64,000 nucleotides of DNA from Desulfosoma caldarium (GTDB lineage: Bacteria; Desulfobacterota; Syntrophobacteria; Syntrophobacterales; DSM-9756), in the NCBI RefSeq assembly GCF_003751385.1, contig NZ_RJVA01000014.1:1-64000 (forward strand). Direction: 5' to 3'. The position numbers and the translations under genes are program-made. Of the stretch, positions 17,901-26,621 are shown in pieces. The notes below the pieces were generated by a model that was not told the DNA's origin, did no database searches, and worked only from the letters and a program-made list of their open reading frames with translations. Each line of letters starts with the position of its first letter. Position 1 is the first letter of the stretch.

Positions 17901-20369
17901 CTACCGATCACAGCTTGGGCATGGTGCCGAACCGCCTTCGTCAGAAGAAGCGGGGGCCGAGCCGTTCTCGTCCTTTCCGAATTTCTTGACGATTTCGGCA
18001 ATTTCTTTCAACCGGTCGTCGGCTCGACGAAAGATGGTCCCTTCCGGATACGTGCCGTCGGGCTGGAGTTCGCCGGCCGCCACACCGGTCAGAATCTCGA
18101 TGCCCTCCTCGATACGGCTCACGGGCCAAATGTGGAACTTGCCTTCCTTCACCGCATCCAATACCGCTTGCTTGAGCATAAGATTGCGTACGTTCTTCTC
18201 GGGAATGATCACCCCTTGGTCACCGGTCAGGCCCTTATGGGCACAAATGTCAAAGAAGGCTTCGATTTTTTGGGTCACGCCCCCCACCGGCTGGATCTCC
18301 CCCTTTTGGCTGACCGAGCCCGTCACCGCGATGCCCTGCTTGATGGGCACGCCGGAAAGAGCGCTCAGAATGGCATAGAGTTCCGTGCTGGAGGCGCTGT
18401 CCCCTTCCACCATGCCGTAGCTTTGTTCAAAACAAAGGGTGGCGGTGAGGGAAATGGGCTTGTTGTGCGCGAATCGCTCCTTGAGGAAACTCGCTAGGAT
18501 CATCACACCTTTGGTGTGAATATTCCCGCTGAGCTTGGATTCTCGTTCGATGGCCACCACGCCCTCTCGGCCCACCGACACCGTGGCCGTGATACGGTTG
18601 GGCTTGCCGAACTCGTGGTCTCCGGTCATCAGAACGGAAAGCCCGTTGACCTGGCCCACCTTGGCTCCCGTGGTCTCCACCCAGAAAATGTCTTTCTTAA
18701 CCAGTTCCTTGACCCGCTCCTCAATGAGGTTGGCCCGATAGATGCGCTTTTGCACGGCCTGATGCACATGCTCTCGGCTAATGAATTCGGCCTTGTCCAA
18801 AGCGGCAAAGTAATTGGCTTCTCGAAGCAGGTCGCTGATATCGCCCAGCTCCAGGCTCAGCTTTTCCCGATCTCCCGTCACCTCCATGCTGTATTCCAAC
18901 ACGCGGGCCACACCCGTGCGGTCCAAATGGCGAATCTTGTTTTCCTCGCAAAACCGACTGATCATGCGAGCACACTGAAAGACGGTGTCTTCCTTACGGT
19001 CCATTTGGTCGTCCAGGTGGGCCTTGACCTTGAACAGCTTCTGGAATCGGTCATCGTAAATGTACATCAGGTGATAGAGGTAGGGATCGCCCGTGAGCAC
19101 GATCTTCACATCCATGGGAATGGGTTCCGGGCGGATGGTGCGCGTGCTGAAAATGCCATACAATTCCCCAAGATCCTCGATCTTGATGACGCCGTCGCGC
19201 AGCGCCCGCTTGATAGCTTCCCAGGAAAGGTACCACTTCAAAAGGTCCAAGGCCTTCATGACCAGGTAGCCGCCATTGGCACGGTGCAGCGCTCCCGGTT
19301 TGATCATGGTAAAATCTGTAAACAGGGCGCCGAACCAGGCCTGACGCTCGATGCTTCCAAAGAGGTTAGGGTACGCCGGATTCGATTCAATGACCACCGG
19401 AGCCCCTTGAGTTTCGGAGTTGTCAATGAGCACGTTGACATCGTAGCGGCGCATGGCCGCTTCTCGAGGCGGCATGGGGAAAGGTCCCATCTGCTGCTGG
19501 CCTTCTGGCTTTTTCTTGAATTCCTCAATGTTTTCCAGAACGTCTTCTTGAACCGCCTTCAAATACTCCAGCACTTGCGGTTCATCCTCATATTTTTCCA
19601 GGTAGTGCTCAAGGAGTTGGCCGACCACAAACATGGCGATTTCGCTGTCGAGTTTGGCCTGCTTTTCCTTGAATTCGGCCTCGGCCTGGCGAATGCGCTT
19701 GATGGCCGCCTTCATCTTTTCCTGAAGCTCATCGCTTTTTTCCCGCAACGCCTTCTTTTCCTCGTCGCTGAGCTCACTGAGCTCCTCCTGGCTCATGGGT
19801 TGGCCTTCTTTGTTGGCCGGAATGATCACCATGCCTACTTGAGAAAACTGCAAAATGAAGCCTTCATTGCGAGCTATCTCAGACAGCTCGTCAATGATCT
19901 GCCTTCGACGCCGCTCAAAGCCCTGATGCACCTCCGCTTCCTTGGCACGATAGTCGTCGCTGTCAAACACCTCGGGAATCTTGGCCTGAAGCGTTTGAAT
20001 AAATGATTCCATGTCCTTTTTGAGTTCCTTGCCGCGGCCGGGCGACAAGCGAAGACTTTTGGGCTCATCGGGTTGCTTGAAGTTGTAGACGTAACACCAA
20101 TCGGGCGGAGTCGGTTCCTTTTTGGCCTGCTCTTCCAAAAAGGTGCGGGCGATGTAGGTGAGCCCTGCTTTGGCGGGGCCGGCAATGAAGATGTTGTAGC
20201 CCTTTTCCTTCATTCCCATACCAAACTTGATGGCGTCGATGGCCCGCTCCTGGCCTACAACACCCTCTTCCAGTGGGGTGAGAACCCCCGTGTGTTCAAA
20301 AGGAAAAGCGTTCGAATCCACGCTTGCTCGAAGCTCTTCCACCGTCAATTCCCTGAAACGTGTGGTCAT
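17901..20369 (-). CDS. Lon-like serine protease with degenerate ATPase motif (LonC/LonB-like)
   Basis: An 822-residue protein of the COG1067 Lon-like group. The C-terminal protease holds the Ser-Lys dyad: serine in VEGDSASSTELY (about residue 652) and lysine in GGVTQKIEAFF. The N-terminal AAA-like part has AGPAKAGLT (about residues 58-66) where a GxxxxGK[ST] Walker A would be, so the ATP lysine is missing. A charged coiled-coil region (about 180-260) lies between the halves. This resembles LonC-type proteases described as independent of ATP, but that is inference. AGGAGAG lies just before the ATG. Confidence 0.82.
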   Translation of the reverse strand: MTTRFRELTVEELRASVDSNAFPFEHTGVLTPLEEGVVGQERAIDAIKFGMGMKEKGYNIFIAGPAKAGLTYIARTFLEEQAKKEPTPPDWCYVYNFKQPDEPKSLRLSPGRGKELKKDMESFIQTLQAKIPEVFDSDDYRAKEAEVHQGFERRRRQIIDELSEIARNEGFILQFSQVGMVIIPANKEGQPMSQEELSELSDEEKKALREKSDELQEKMKAAIKRIRQAEAEFKEKQAKLDSEIAMFVVGQLLEHYLEKYEDEPQVLEYLKAVQEDVLENIEEFKKKPEGQQQMGPFPMPPREAAMRRYDVNVLIDNSETQGAPVVIESNPAYPNLFGSIERQAWFGALFTDFTMIKPGALHRANGGYLVMKALDLLKWYLSWEAIKRALRDGVIKIEDLGELYGIFSTRTIRPEPIPMDVKIVLTGDPYLYHLMYIYDDRFQKLFKVKAHLDDQMDRKEDTVFQCARMISRFCEENKIRHLDRTGVARVLEYSMEVTGDREKLSLELGDISDLLREANYFAALDKAEFISREHVHQAVQKRIYRANLIEERVKELVKKDIFWVETTGAKVGQVNGLSVLMTGDHEFGKPNRITATVSVGREGVVAIERESKLSGNIHTKGVMILASFLKERFAHNKPISLTATLCFEQSYGMVEGDSASSTELYAILSALSGVPIKQGIAVTGSVSQKGEIQPVGGVTQKIEAFFDICAHKGLTGDQGVIIPEKNVRNLMLKQAVLDAVKEGKFHIWPVSRIEEGIEILTGVAAGELQPDGTYPEGTIFRRADDRLKEIAEIVKKFGKDENGSAPASSDEGGSAPCPSCDR

Positions 20370-20424
20370 GTCCTCTCCTCCGCATCCTTACAAAGGGTTT
20401 GCTGCTGCTCCACCCTGCGCGCCT

Positions 20425-20655
20425 TCAGCCGAGAACTTCCAAACGGCATTTTTTACCCACGCTGCTCGCTGCAAGCTGCACCACCGTCCTCAATGCCTCT
20501 ATGGTCTTGCCGCTTCTGCCGATCACCTTCCCCATATCCTCCGGAGCCACGGACAGTTCAAAGAGCACTGCGTCACCGCTGGCTTTTTCTTCCAGAACCA
20601 CCTTGTCCGGATGATCCACCAAAGCTTTTGCAAGATAATACACAAGTTCTCGCAT
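20425..20655 (-). CDS. khpA: KH-domain RNA-binding protein KhpA
   Basis: A 76-residue single KH domain with the GxxG RNA-binding loop in KVIGRSGKTIEAL (about residues 44-56). KhpA proteins work with KhpB/Jag in post-transcriptional control. ATG 20655 with GGTGGAGAAG upstream gives the family-typical N-terminus (MRELVYYLAKALVD); a second ATG at 20679 overlaps the upstream stop as ATGA. It is not beside rpsP/rimM/trmD, its usual place. Confidence 0.88.
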   Translation of the reverse strand: MRELVYYLAKALVDHPDKVVLEEKASGDAVLFELSVAPEDMGKVIGRSGKTIEALRTVVQLAASSVGKKCRLEVLG

Positions 20656-20675
20656 GTCTTCTCCACCCCGATGCG

Positions 20676-20987
20676 TCATGGCGATGTACCTTTCAGTTTT
20701 TCCAGAACAGAATGCACTTTATCCGTTGGCGTGCTCACCCGATCACGGCGATCGTCGATCTTGATCTGCGTCAGGACCCTTTGCACGCCCCTTTGAAAAC
20801 AACTTTCGTGCATAGCTCGAACGGTTTCCAGGATCTTGTCCAAATCTCCATAGATGATGGTTCCCATGGCTGTCAATTCGTAAGGAAGGCCGCTCGCCCG
20901 CAAAATCGCCACCGCGCTGGCCACTTCATCGCTCAGGCTCGTCTTTGCCGTACCCAACGGAACCACACTGACTTCCACAATGGCCAT
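20676..20987 (-). CDS. MTH1187-family thiamine-binding-type protein
   Basis: A 103-residue protein of the MTH1187/YkoF-like family (DUF77), small ferredoxin-fold proteins, some of which bind thiamine. It has the VEVSVVPLGT N-terminus and the ELTAMGTIIYGDLD segment. AGGAGG lies just before the ATG. Its stop is 20 bases upstream of the khpA start, so the two are co-transcribed. The cellular role is unknown. Confidence 0.82.
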   Translation of the reverse strand: MAIVEVSVVPLGTAKTSLSDEVASAVAILRASGLPYELTAMGTIIYGDLDKILETVRAMHESCFQRGVQRVLTQIKIDDRRDRVSTPTDKVHSVLEKLKGTSP

Positions 20988-21133
20988 GCCGCCCTCCTGT
21001 GTTCACGGTATTGGCTCATGTCATCTTGAGGAGCGATGCACGCCGCACCACACCATCGCCCCTCCCACGGTGCTAAGGCAGAAATCATCCCCGAAAACCT
21101 AGACGGATCTCGAAAAGCTATCCCCAAACACAT

Positions 21134-21952
21134 CTAAACGACCCATGTGCCGGGAAGGACTTTGTCCAGATTGACCAAGGTTTTCAGAAGATGCTCCCTG
21201 GTGTGAGGTTCCACCGTTAGTAGGGGTCTTCGTCCTTTGCGCATCAGGGTTTCAAAGAGATACGCAAAATCGATCGTCCCCATGCCTACGGGTAGATGGG
21301 CGTCCCGAGTTCCGTCGTTGTCGTGCAAATGCACTTCCATGAGGTGCCCGCTCAAAACCTCCAACCATTCCCTGAGGCTCGTTCGCGAAAACGCGTGCTG
21401 ATGCCCCACATCTAAACAGAATCCGAAAACCGGCGAATCAAGCCGTGAAAAGATTTCTTCGTGAAGGGACGGATCTTCTTCCCAAACATTTTCCAGGCAC
21501 AAACGCACATTCTGCCGTTGCGCGCGATTCACCAAAGGCTCCCACAACGCCAAAGCTCTTTGAATCCACGCCCCCCTTTGTTCCCGATGGTGGCGAGGAT
21601 CATAGCCCGTGTGGCAAACAATCTGTATGGGTTGCACTCGAGCCGCCACATCAAACATCTGATGCCACCGTAGAAGGCTCACCTGGCGAATTAGGGCGTC
21701 GCAGCTTCCGGCACACAACTCCCAGAAAGGGCCGTGAAGCGTCAATCGACACCCCCAGGATTTCAGCAAAGCCACAGTGCCGTCTAGGGCCTTCCAATCC
21801 AAACGGTCCAGATCTTCTCCCGTAAAACCCAGTTCCAGATGAAACCGCTCCTCGCGAATGACATCCAGATACTTGGGCACCATGGTCCACGGCATGTTCA
21901 CGTGCACCTGACGAACACTTTGAGGCGTCTGCGTGCCGAAAAACCGGCCCAT
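21134..21952 (-). CDS. Xylose-isomerase-like TIM barrel protein (sugar phosphate isomerase/epimerase family)
   Basis: A 272-residue TIM barrel of the AP-endonuclease-2 / sugar isomerase superfamily. Probable metal ligands are the glutamate in CLENVWEED, the aspartate and histidines in FCLDVGHQH, the histidines in EVHLHDNDG and the glutamate in LLTVEPH. ATG 21952 (MGRFFGTQ) is chosen over an upstream ATG at 22015 because AAGGAAAAGGAG precedes it. It is alone in its transcription unit. The substrate cannot be inferred. Confidence 0.78.
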   Translation of the reverse strand: MGRFFGTQTPQSVRQVHVNMPWTMVPKYLDVIREERFHLELGFTGEDLDRLDWKALDGTVALLKSWGCRLTLHGPFWELCAGSCDALIRQVSLLRWHQMFDVAARVQPIQIVCHTGYDPRHHREQRGAWIQRALALWEPLVNRAQRQNVRLCLENVWEEDPSLHEEIFSRLDSPVFGFCLDVGHQHAFSRTSLREWLEVLSGHLMEVHLHDNDGTRDAHLPVGMGTIDFAYLFETLMRKGRRPLLTVEPHTREHLLKTLVNLDKVLPGTWVV

Positions 21953-22204
21953 GACTCCTTTTCCTTTCTTGCAGCCAATGCCAGCATGAAAAATGAATTT
22001 AGGCCCAAAGTTCAACCTTTATGGCCTGGAAGTGAGGTGAAGCAATGCCCTTGGGCTTTTTGTGGACCACCGAAGCCGCGGGTTTCGACCCTCCTAAAAG
22101 ACGGGCGTTAACACCTCTGGTCGCGGCTTTCGCCGCTCCTAAAGCGTTGGTATCCTTGAAAGCTTTCTCGCCGAAACCCACGTTTCGCACTTCCACCTCT
22201 TTTC

Positions 22205-22224
22205 GGACCGGCAGGAGCCGGTCC
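22205..22224. repeat. Perfect hairpin in a 362-base gap (22016-22377)
   Basis: GGACCGGC at 22205-22212 pairs perfectly with GCCGGTCC at 22217-22224 around AGGA. There is no T run. The rest of the gap between the isomerase start and the cupin shows no gene; no promoter matching consensus was picked out. Confidence 0.4.
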
Positions 22225-22377
22225 CTTCGTCTGCTTGATGCATCATGCTTTTGCAGGATGGCGTTCCCTGCTCGCACCTTGTGCTTGCCGAGCCCACGAA
22301 AAACGTTTTTAATGAAGGGCGTCGTACCTCAACGCCCTCTCCTTCTGAACTCTATCTTACGGCACGGAGCGTGAACT

Positions 22378-22728
22378 ATGAAAATTCAATCGTACAAGGA
22401 TATTCCGGGCACCTTTTTTGACAACGAGGCCGCTCGAGGCGTCACGGGCCGCGTCCTCATTGGATCACGGGACGGCGCCCAGCGCTTTTGCATGCGCCTC
22501 TTCGAAATCCGTCCCGGCGGCCACACGCCTCGGCACTCCCACGACTGGGAACACGAGATTTTCATCCACGAAGGCCACGGCTCCGCCTACAAGGACGGCC
22601 GGTGGGTGCCCATCACTCAGGGCGACGCCCTCTTTATTCCTCCCAACGAAGAACACCAAATCAAGAACACTTCCGACAAGCCCCTGCGCTTCATCTGCCT
22701 TATCCCCTCAGGTCCTCCGGAACTCTAG
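22378..22728 (+). CDS. Small single-domain cupin
   Basis: A 116-residue cupin-2 barrel. The first motif, GGHTPRHSHDWEHEIFI, supplies the histidines and glutamate for metal binding, and the second motif holds PPNEEHQIKN with the third histidine. It has no attached catalytic or DNA-binding domain, so it may be a small enzyme or a ligand sensor. GGAG precedes the ATG. It lies 212 bases before the acetoacetyl-CoA synthetase gene with a separate promoter between. Confidence 0.85.
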   Translation: MKIQSYKDIPGTFFDNEAARGVTGRVLIGSRDGAQRFCMRLFEIRPGGHTPRHSHDWEHEIFIHEGHGSAYKDGRWVPITQGDALFIPPNEEHQIKNTSDKPLRFICLIPSGPPEL

Positions 22729-22757
22729 GGCCCTCGGATGTTTGAAACGATTAACTT

Positions 22758-22787
22758 TTGTTCACATGGAAAATCTGCTAGTATAAG
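22758..22787 (+). promoter_or_regulatory. Candidate sigma70 promoter for acetoacetyl-CoA synthetase
   Basis: TTGTTC at 22758-22763 is followed after 18 bases by TATAAG (one mismatch) at 22782-22787, in a locally A/T-rich segment just after the cupin gene. The start codon is about 150 bases downstream, so the leader would be long. Confidence 0.4.
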
Positions 22788-22940
22788 AACGTGTTTCCAT
22801 TCGTGGCCGTCGATGCTCGTTTTCTTCCGCTCAAGCCTCAGAAACTCATCCCGCTCCTCCTCTTCAACGGATGGCATGCGGATGGAAGGCATGCAAAGGC
22901 ATTCCAAGATGGACCACATTGACAAAAAACGGAGGCTTTC

Positions 22941-24893
22941 ATGAGTCGACTGTTATGGCAACCTAGCGAGGAACGCATCCGCGGCACGAACATGTTTCAT
23001 TTTTTGCAACATGTGAACGAAAAGCACGGTAAGGCATTTCGCACCTATGACGACTTGTACCGGTGGTCCATTGACCACATTCCCACCTTCTGGGCGACGC
23101 TGTGGGACTATGCAGACTTTTGCGTCCATCGCGGCTACGATCAGGTGGTGGACGACGTGCACAAGATGCCGGGAGCCCGCTGGTTTGAGGGAGCGCAGCT
23201 CAATTTTGCCGAAAACCTGCTGCGCTACCGGGACGATCGCATCGCGCTGAGTTTCAAAGGCGAAGGACGGCCTACGGTGCACACGACCTATGCGGAGCTC
23301 TACGATCGCGTGGCTCGGTTGGCCGCATCCTTAAGGGCCATGGGGATTCAGCCCGGGGATCGCATCGCAGGCTTTGTGCCCAACATGACGGAGACGGTGG
23401 TGGCCATGTTGGCCGCCACCAGTGTGGGTGCCGTGTGGTCCTCCTGCTCTCCCGATTTTGGCATTAAGGGCGTTTTGGACCGGTTCGGGCAGATTCAGCC
23501 TCGAGTGCTCTTCACGGCCGATGGATACCAGTACAACGGCAAGACTTTTGACTCGCTGGAACGCATCAGCGAAATCCTCAAGGAACTTCCCACCATCGAA
23601 AAGGTTGTGATCATGCCCTACATGCACGCCGAACCCGATCCAGGGCGCGTGCGCAACGGCATTCTGCTTGAGGACTTCATGGCCAAGGAATCGGGCCTCG
23701 ACGTGGATTTTCAGCAGGTCCCCGCGAATCATCCCCTCTACATCCTATACTCGTCGGGCACCACGGGCATTCCCAAATGCATCGTGCACGGCACCGTGGG
23801 CACCCTCATTCAACATTACAAGGAACTCAAACTCCATACGGACGTCACCCGAGATGACACCATTTTCTATTTTACGACCTGCGGGTGGATGATGTGGAAC
23901 TGGCTGGTGAGCTCTCTCATGCTGGGCGCTCGCGTGCTCCTTTACGACGGCTCGCCCTTTTACCCCCACCCTGGAGCCATGTGGCAAATGGCTCAGGATG
24001 AGAAAATCACCATCTTCGGCACCAGCGCCAAGTACTTGGCGGCGGTGGAAAAGGCCGGCGTCAAACCCAGGGAATCCTACGACTTAAGCCCGCTCAAGGC
24101 CGTTTTGTCCACGGGTTCGCCTTTGGCCATTGAAAGTTTTGAGTACGTTTACCGGGACATCAAGTCGGATCTGTGCCTGTCATCCATTTCCGGAGGCACG
24201 GACATCATTTCCTGCTTTGCACTGGGCAACCCCATGGGGCCGGTCTACGCCGGGGAACTGCAGTGTCGGGGCCTGGGCATGAAGGTGGAAGCGTGGAATG
24301 AAGACGGAAAACCGGTCATCGGGGAAAAGGGCGAACTGGTTTGCACGGCGGCGGCGCCTTCCATGCCCATCTATTTCTGGAACGACCCCGATGGGCAAAA
24401 ATACCGGGATGCGTATTTTTCCGTATTTCCCGGCGTGTGGCACCACGGTGATTTCATTGAAATTACGGAACACGGCGGGGTGATCATCTACGGCCGCTCC
24501 GATGCCACCCTTAATCCGGGCGGTGTGCGCATCGGCACGGCAGAGATCTATCGGCAGGTGGAAACCCTTCCCGAGATTTTGGACAGCCTTGTGGTGGGGC
24601 AGGACTGGGACAATGACGTGCGCGTGATTCTGTTCGTGAAACTCCGCGACGGATGTGTTCTGGATGAAGCCTTGATCCAACGCATCAAGACCGCTATTCG
24701 CACCAACACGACACCGCGGCATGTACCGTCCAAAATCATTGCGGTGCCGGACATTCCGTACACCATCAGCGGCAAAAAAGTGGAGCTGGCGGTGCGCAAG
24801 GTCATTCACAATGAAGAAGTGAAAAACAAAGACGCCTTGGCCAACCCCGAAGCGCTGGAATATTATAAGAACCTTCCGGAACTGGCCTACTGA
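22941..24893 (+). CDS. Acetoacetyl-CoA synthetase
   Basis: A 650-residue adenylate-forming ligase activating acetoacetate to its CoA ester in the cytoplasm. The AMP motif YSSGTTGIPKCIVHG (about residues 268-282), the FTTCGWMMWNW segment characteristic of acetoacetyl- and acetyl-CoA synthetases, and the C-terminal catalytic lysine region (YTISGKKVE) are present. The N-terminus LWQPSEERI and the total length fit acetoacetyl- rather than acetyl-CoA synthetase. GGAGG lies 5 bases before the ATG. Confidence 0.88.
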   Translation: MSRLLWQPSEERIRGTNMFHFLQHVNEKHGKAFRTYDDLYRWSIDHIPTFWATLWDYADFCVHRGYDQVVDDVHKMPGARWFEGAQLNFAENLLRYRDDRIALSFKGEGRPTVHTTYAELYDRVARLAASLRAMGIQPGDRIAGFVPNMTETVVAMLAATSVGAVWSSCSPDFGIKGVLDRFGQIQPRVLFTADGYQYNGKTFDSLERISEILKELPTIEKVVIMPYMHAEPDPGRVRNGILLEDFMAKESGLDVDFQQVPANHPLYILYSSGTTGIPKCIVHGTVGTLIQHYKELKLHTDVTRDDTIFYFTTCGWMMWNWLVSSLMLGARVLLYDGSPFYPHPGAMWQMAQDEKITIFGTSAKYLAAVEKAGVKPRESYDLSPLKAVLSTGSPLAIESFEYVYRDIKSDLCLSSISGGTDIISCFALGNPMGPVYAGELQCRGLGMKVEAWNEDGKPVIGEKGELVCTAAAPSMPIYFWNDPDGQKYRDAYFSVFPGVWHHGDFIEITEHGGVIIYGRSDATLNPGGVRIGTAEIYRQVETLPEILDSLVVGQDWDNDVRVILFVKLRDGCVLDEALIQRIKTAIRTNTTPRHVPSKIIAVPDIPYTISGKKVELAVRKVIHNEEVKNKDALANPEALEYYKNLPELAY

Positions 24894-24911
24894 GATACGC
24901 CAACATCCCGT

Positions 24912-24928
24912 GGGGCCACATTGGCCCC
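24912..24928. other. Hairpin after the acetoacetyl-CoA synthetase gene
   Basis: GGGGCC and GGCCCC pair around ACATT, 18 bases after the stop. There is no T run, so if it ends transcription it would need Rho or another aid. The remaining 150 bases to the next convergent gene show nothing else. Confidence 0.3.
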
Positions 24929-25080
24929 GCCCACGGAACACCCCTTCGCCAAGGAGCGGCACGGGCAGCAACTCTCATCGCCCCGTGCGCGCTCCTTCAA
25001 GAGCCGCAAAACACATGGCCACGTTCGAACACGAGGCTCGGCTAAGGCACCTTGAAAAAAACCCTTTTTGACCCACCTCG

Positions 25081-26157
25081 CTACGCCGTGGTGTTGTCGG
25101 AACCTCCTTGAAGCATAGCCAGAGCCATGGCTTTCTCTTCCTGAAAACGTCGCAAGAGCGCGTCCCGCAGGCTTCCCCAGTGAAGGTGCCCCACCTGGCC
25201 TCGATCCCGATACACGGACTGAATGAGGGCCGATTCGTTGAGCGCCACCTCTCGCCCCCCCTGTCGGCTCAGGGCTCTTATGAACATGTCCGCCGCTCGA
25301 CCGGGCCCGTGCTGCACGGCTGCGCTCCACAACACCTCCTGAACCGCCCGCGAGGCCGTGTTCACATCCACGCCGGTGGCGTCTTGGATGGCGCGCCGAG
25401 CGGGTTCGTAATGGGTTTCTCGAACAAAGGCGTGCTGCAACGCGGCAAACCGTTTCGGATCTTCCCTGGCAATGGCTTTCCAAACTCGAGGCATGGCCCC
25501 CTGTGAGCTTCCCGTATTGGCAGGTCCGGCCGCCCGAAGCCGCTGGGCCCACCGAGGCTCATGATCGGCGAGAAAATCTAGAAACCGCGCCATGGTGCCC
25601 GGTCTCGAGGCAATCTGGTATAAGCCATAGGATGTGCCGCCGCCGGGATCGTAACCTACGGCGTCCACGCCTGCACGGCCCGATTCAAAGCGGGCCGACA
25701 AGAAGCCGAGGCCTTCCGGAACCGATGAGGCGGCTCCGTCTTCCACCACGGCACCGCTCCCCGAATCGGCACCATTGTCGGCGACCAAACCGAGGGATGT
25801 TCCGTGCTGAAGGGCAGAACCCATGGGCGCCATGGCTTTCCATGCCGCGGAGCCAGATCCCATGGCCGCCGCCTTGATGTAGGCCGCCGTGATCATAGCT
25901 TGCCGACTGCCGGAATCCGCGTTTTGGAGATTCTCGCGAAGTCGCTGAAGGCTCTCGTTCTCCGCCGGCATGCGCGCCAGGGTCATCTCTGCTTCCACCG
26001 GCTGCATGGAACTCGGCGGCATTTCCACTTCACTACGAAGTGCATTTTCAAAAAGCCGCTGCCCCATGGCTCGAACGAGGGTGAAAGTTTGACCTGGCGA
26101 TACCGCCGTCGGCGGCGTCGGTCTGGGTATCGTCTTTCGAATGAAGCTCACACCCAT
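25081..26157 (-). CDS. Lysozyme-like domain protein with disordered N-terminus
   Basis: 358 residues. Residues 1 to about 175 are low complexity, rich in Ala/Ser/Gly, with no clear signal peptide. Residues about 175-320 look like a peptidoglycan-cleaving domain of the type found in phage tail and VgrG-linked proteins: SARFESGRAG with a likely catalytic glutamate, then GYDPGGGTSYGLYQI, THYEPA and LWSAAVQHGPG. ATG 26157 (MGVSFIRK) has AGGAGG 8 bases upstream and is preferred over 26190. No phage or type VI genes are nearby. Confidence 0.6.
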   Translation of the reverse strand: MGVSFIRKTIPRPTPPTAVSPGQTFTLVRAMGQRLFENALRSEVEMPPSSMQPVEAEMTLARMPAENESLQRLRENLQNADSGSRQAMITAAYIKAAAMGSGSAAWKAMAPMGSALQHGTSLGLVADNGADSGSGAVVEDGAASSVPEGLGFLSARFESGRAGVDAVGYDPGGGTSYGLYQIASRPGTMARFLDFLADHEPRWAQRLRAAGPANTGSSQGAMPRVWKAIAREDPKRFAALQHAFVRETHYEPARRAIQDATGVDVNTASRAVQEVLWSAAVQHGPGRAADMFIRALSRQGGREVALNESALIQSVYRDRGQVGHLHWGSLRDALLRRFQEEKAMALAMLQGGSDNTTA

Positions 26158-26337
26158 GAGGCTTTCCTCCTGTGCGGCACCTTTTTCCACCCCTTCCGGC
26201 GCCGACCTCCTTCTTGGCCGTTCCGCAAGATCTCCCTCCTTTTTCCAGACGCAGGGTCATGCTCGAAAAGGCTTTGTGCTCGGCAACCGTGGGCGTCTCG
26301 CATTCCCTTTAAGGAACCGCGCCCTTTCGTCCTACAC

Positions 26338-26398
26338 CTTCACCAACGTCCCTTAAGGCTTTTGGTGAAGATTCCGTGAGCCGGCGGAAGGCTCACGG
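26338..26398. repeat. Two adjacent hairpins between fumC and the lysozyme-like gene
   Basis: First: CTTCACCAA (26338-26346) pairs with TTGGTGAAG (26362-26370) around a loop holding the palindrome CCTTAAGG. Second: CCGTGAGCC (26374-26382) pairs perfectly with GGCTCACGG (26390-26398) around seven bases. Neither has a T run on the minus strand. The 464-base gap (26158-26621) otherwise shows no gene. Confidence 0.45.
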
Positions 26399-26621
26399 AC
26401 ACCCATGCGTGTTTTTTGACTTAGCAAACTTTAGACCCATTGCGAACTCCTTGCGTGGCTTTTCCACCGCCTCTCCTAGATTGGCGGGCACACCGCGAAT
26501 CCGTATCGCACCGCGCAACGCCCTACAGCCCGCGCCAGGTGAAGACCAAACCATGACGGCGCCAATCGGCCACGGCATTGCCATGGGTCGCCATGTTGTC
26601 AGACTTTTGACGAAATGGCTG

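Noticed and set aside
18516-20006. Long plus-strand reading frame of about 496 codons
   Set aside because: It is the antisense shadow of the Lon-like gene, rich in His/Leu/Val as expected of a reverse frame in GC-rich coding DNA, with no domain and no ribosome site.
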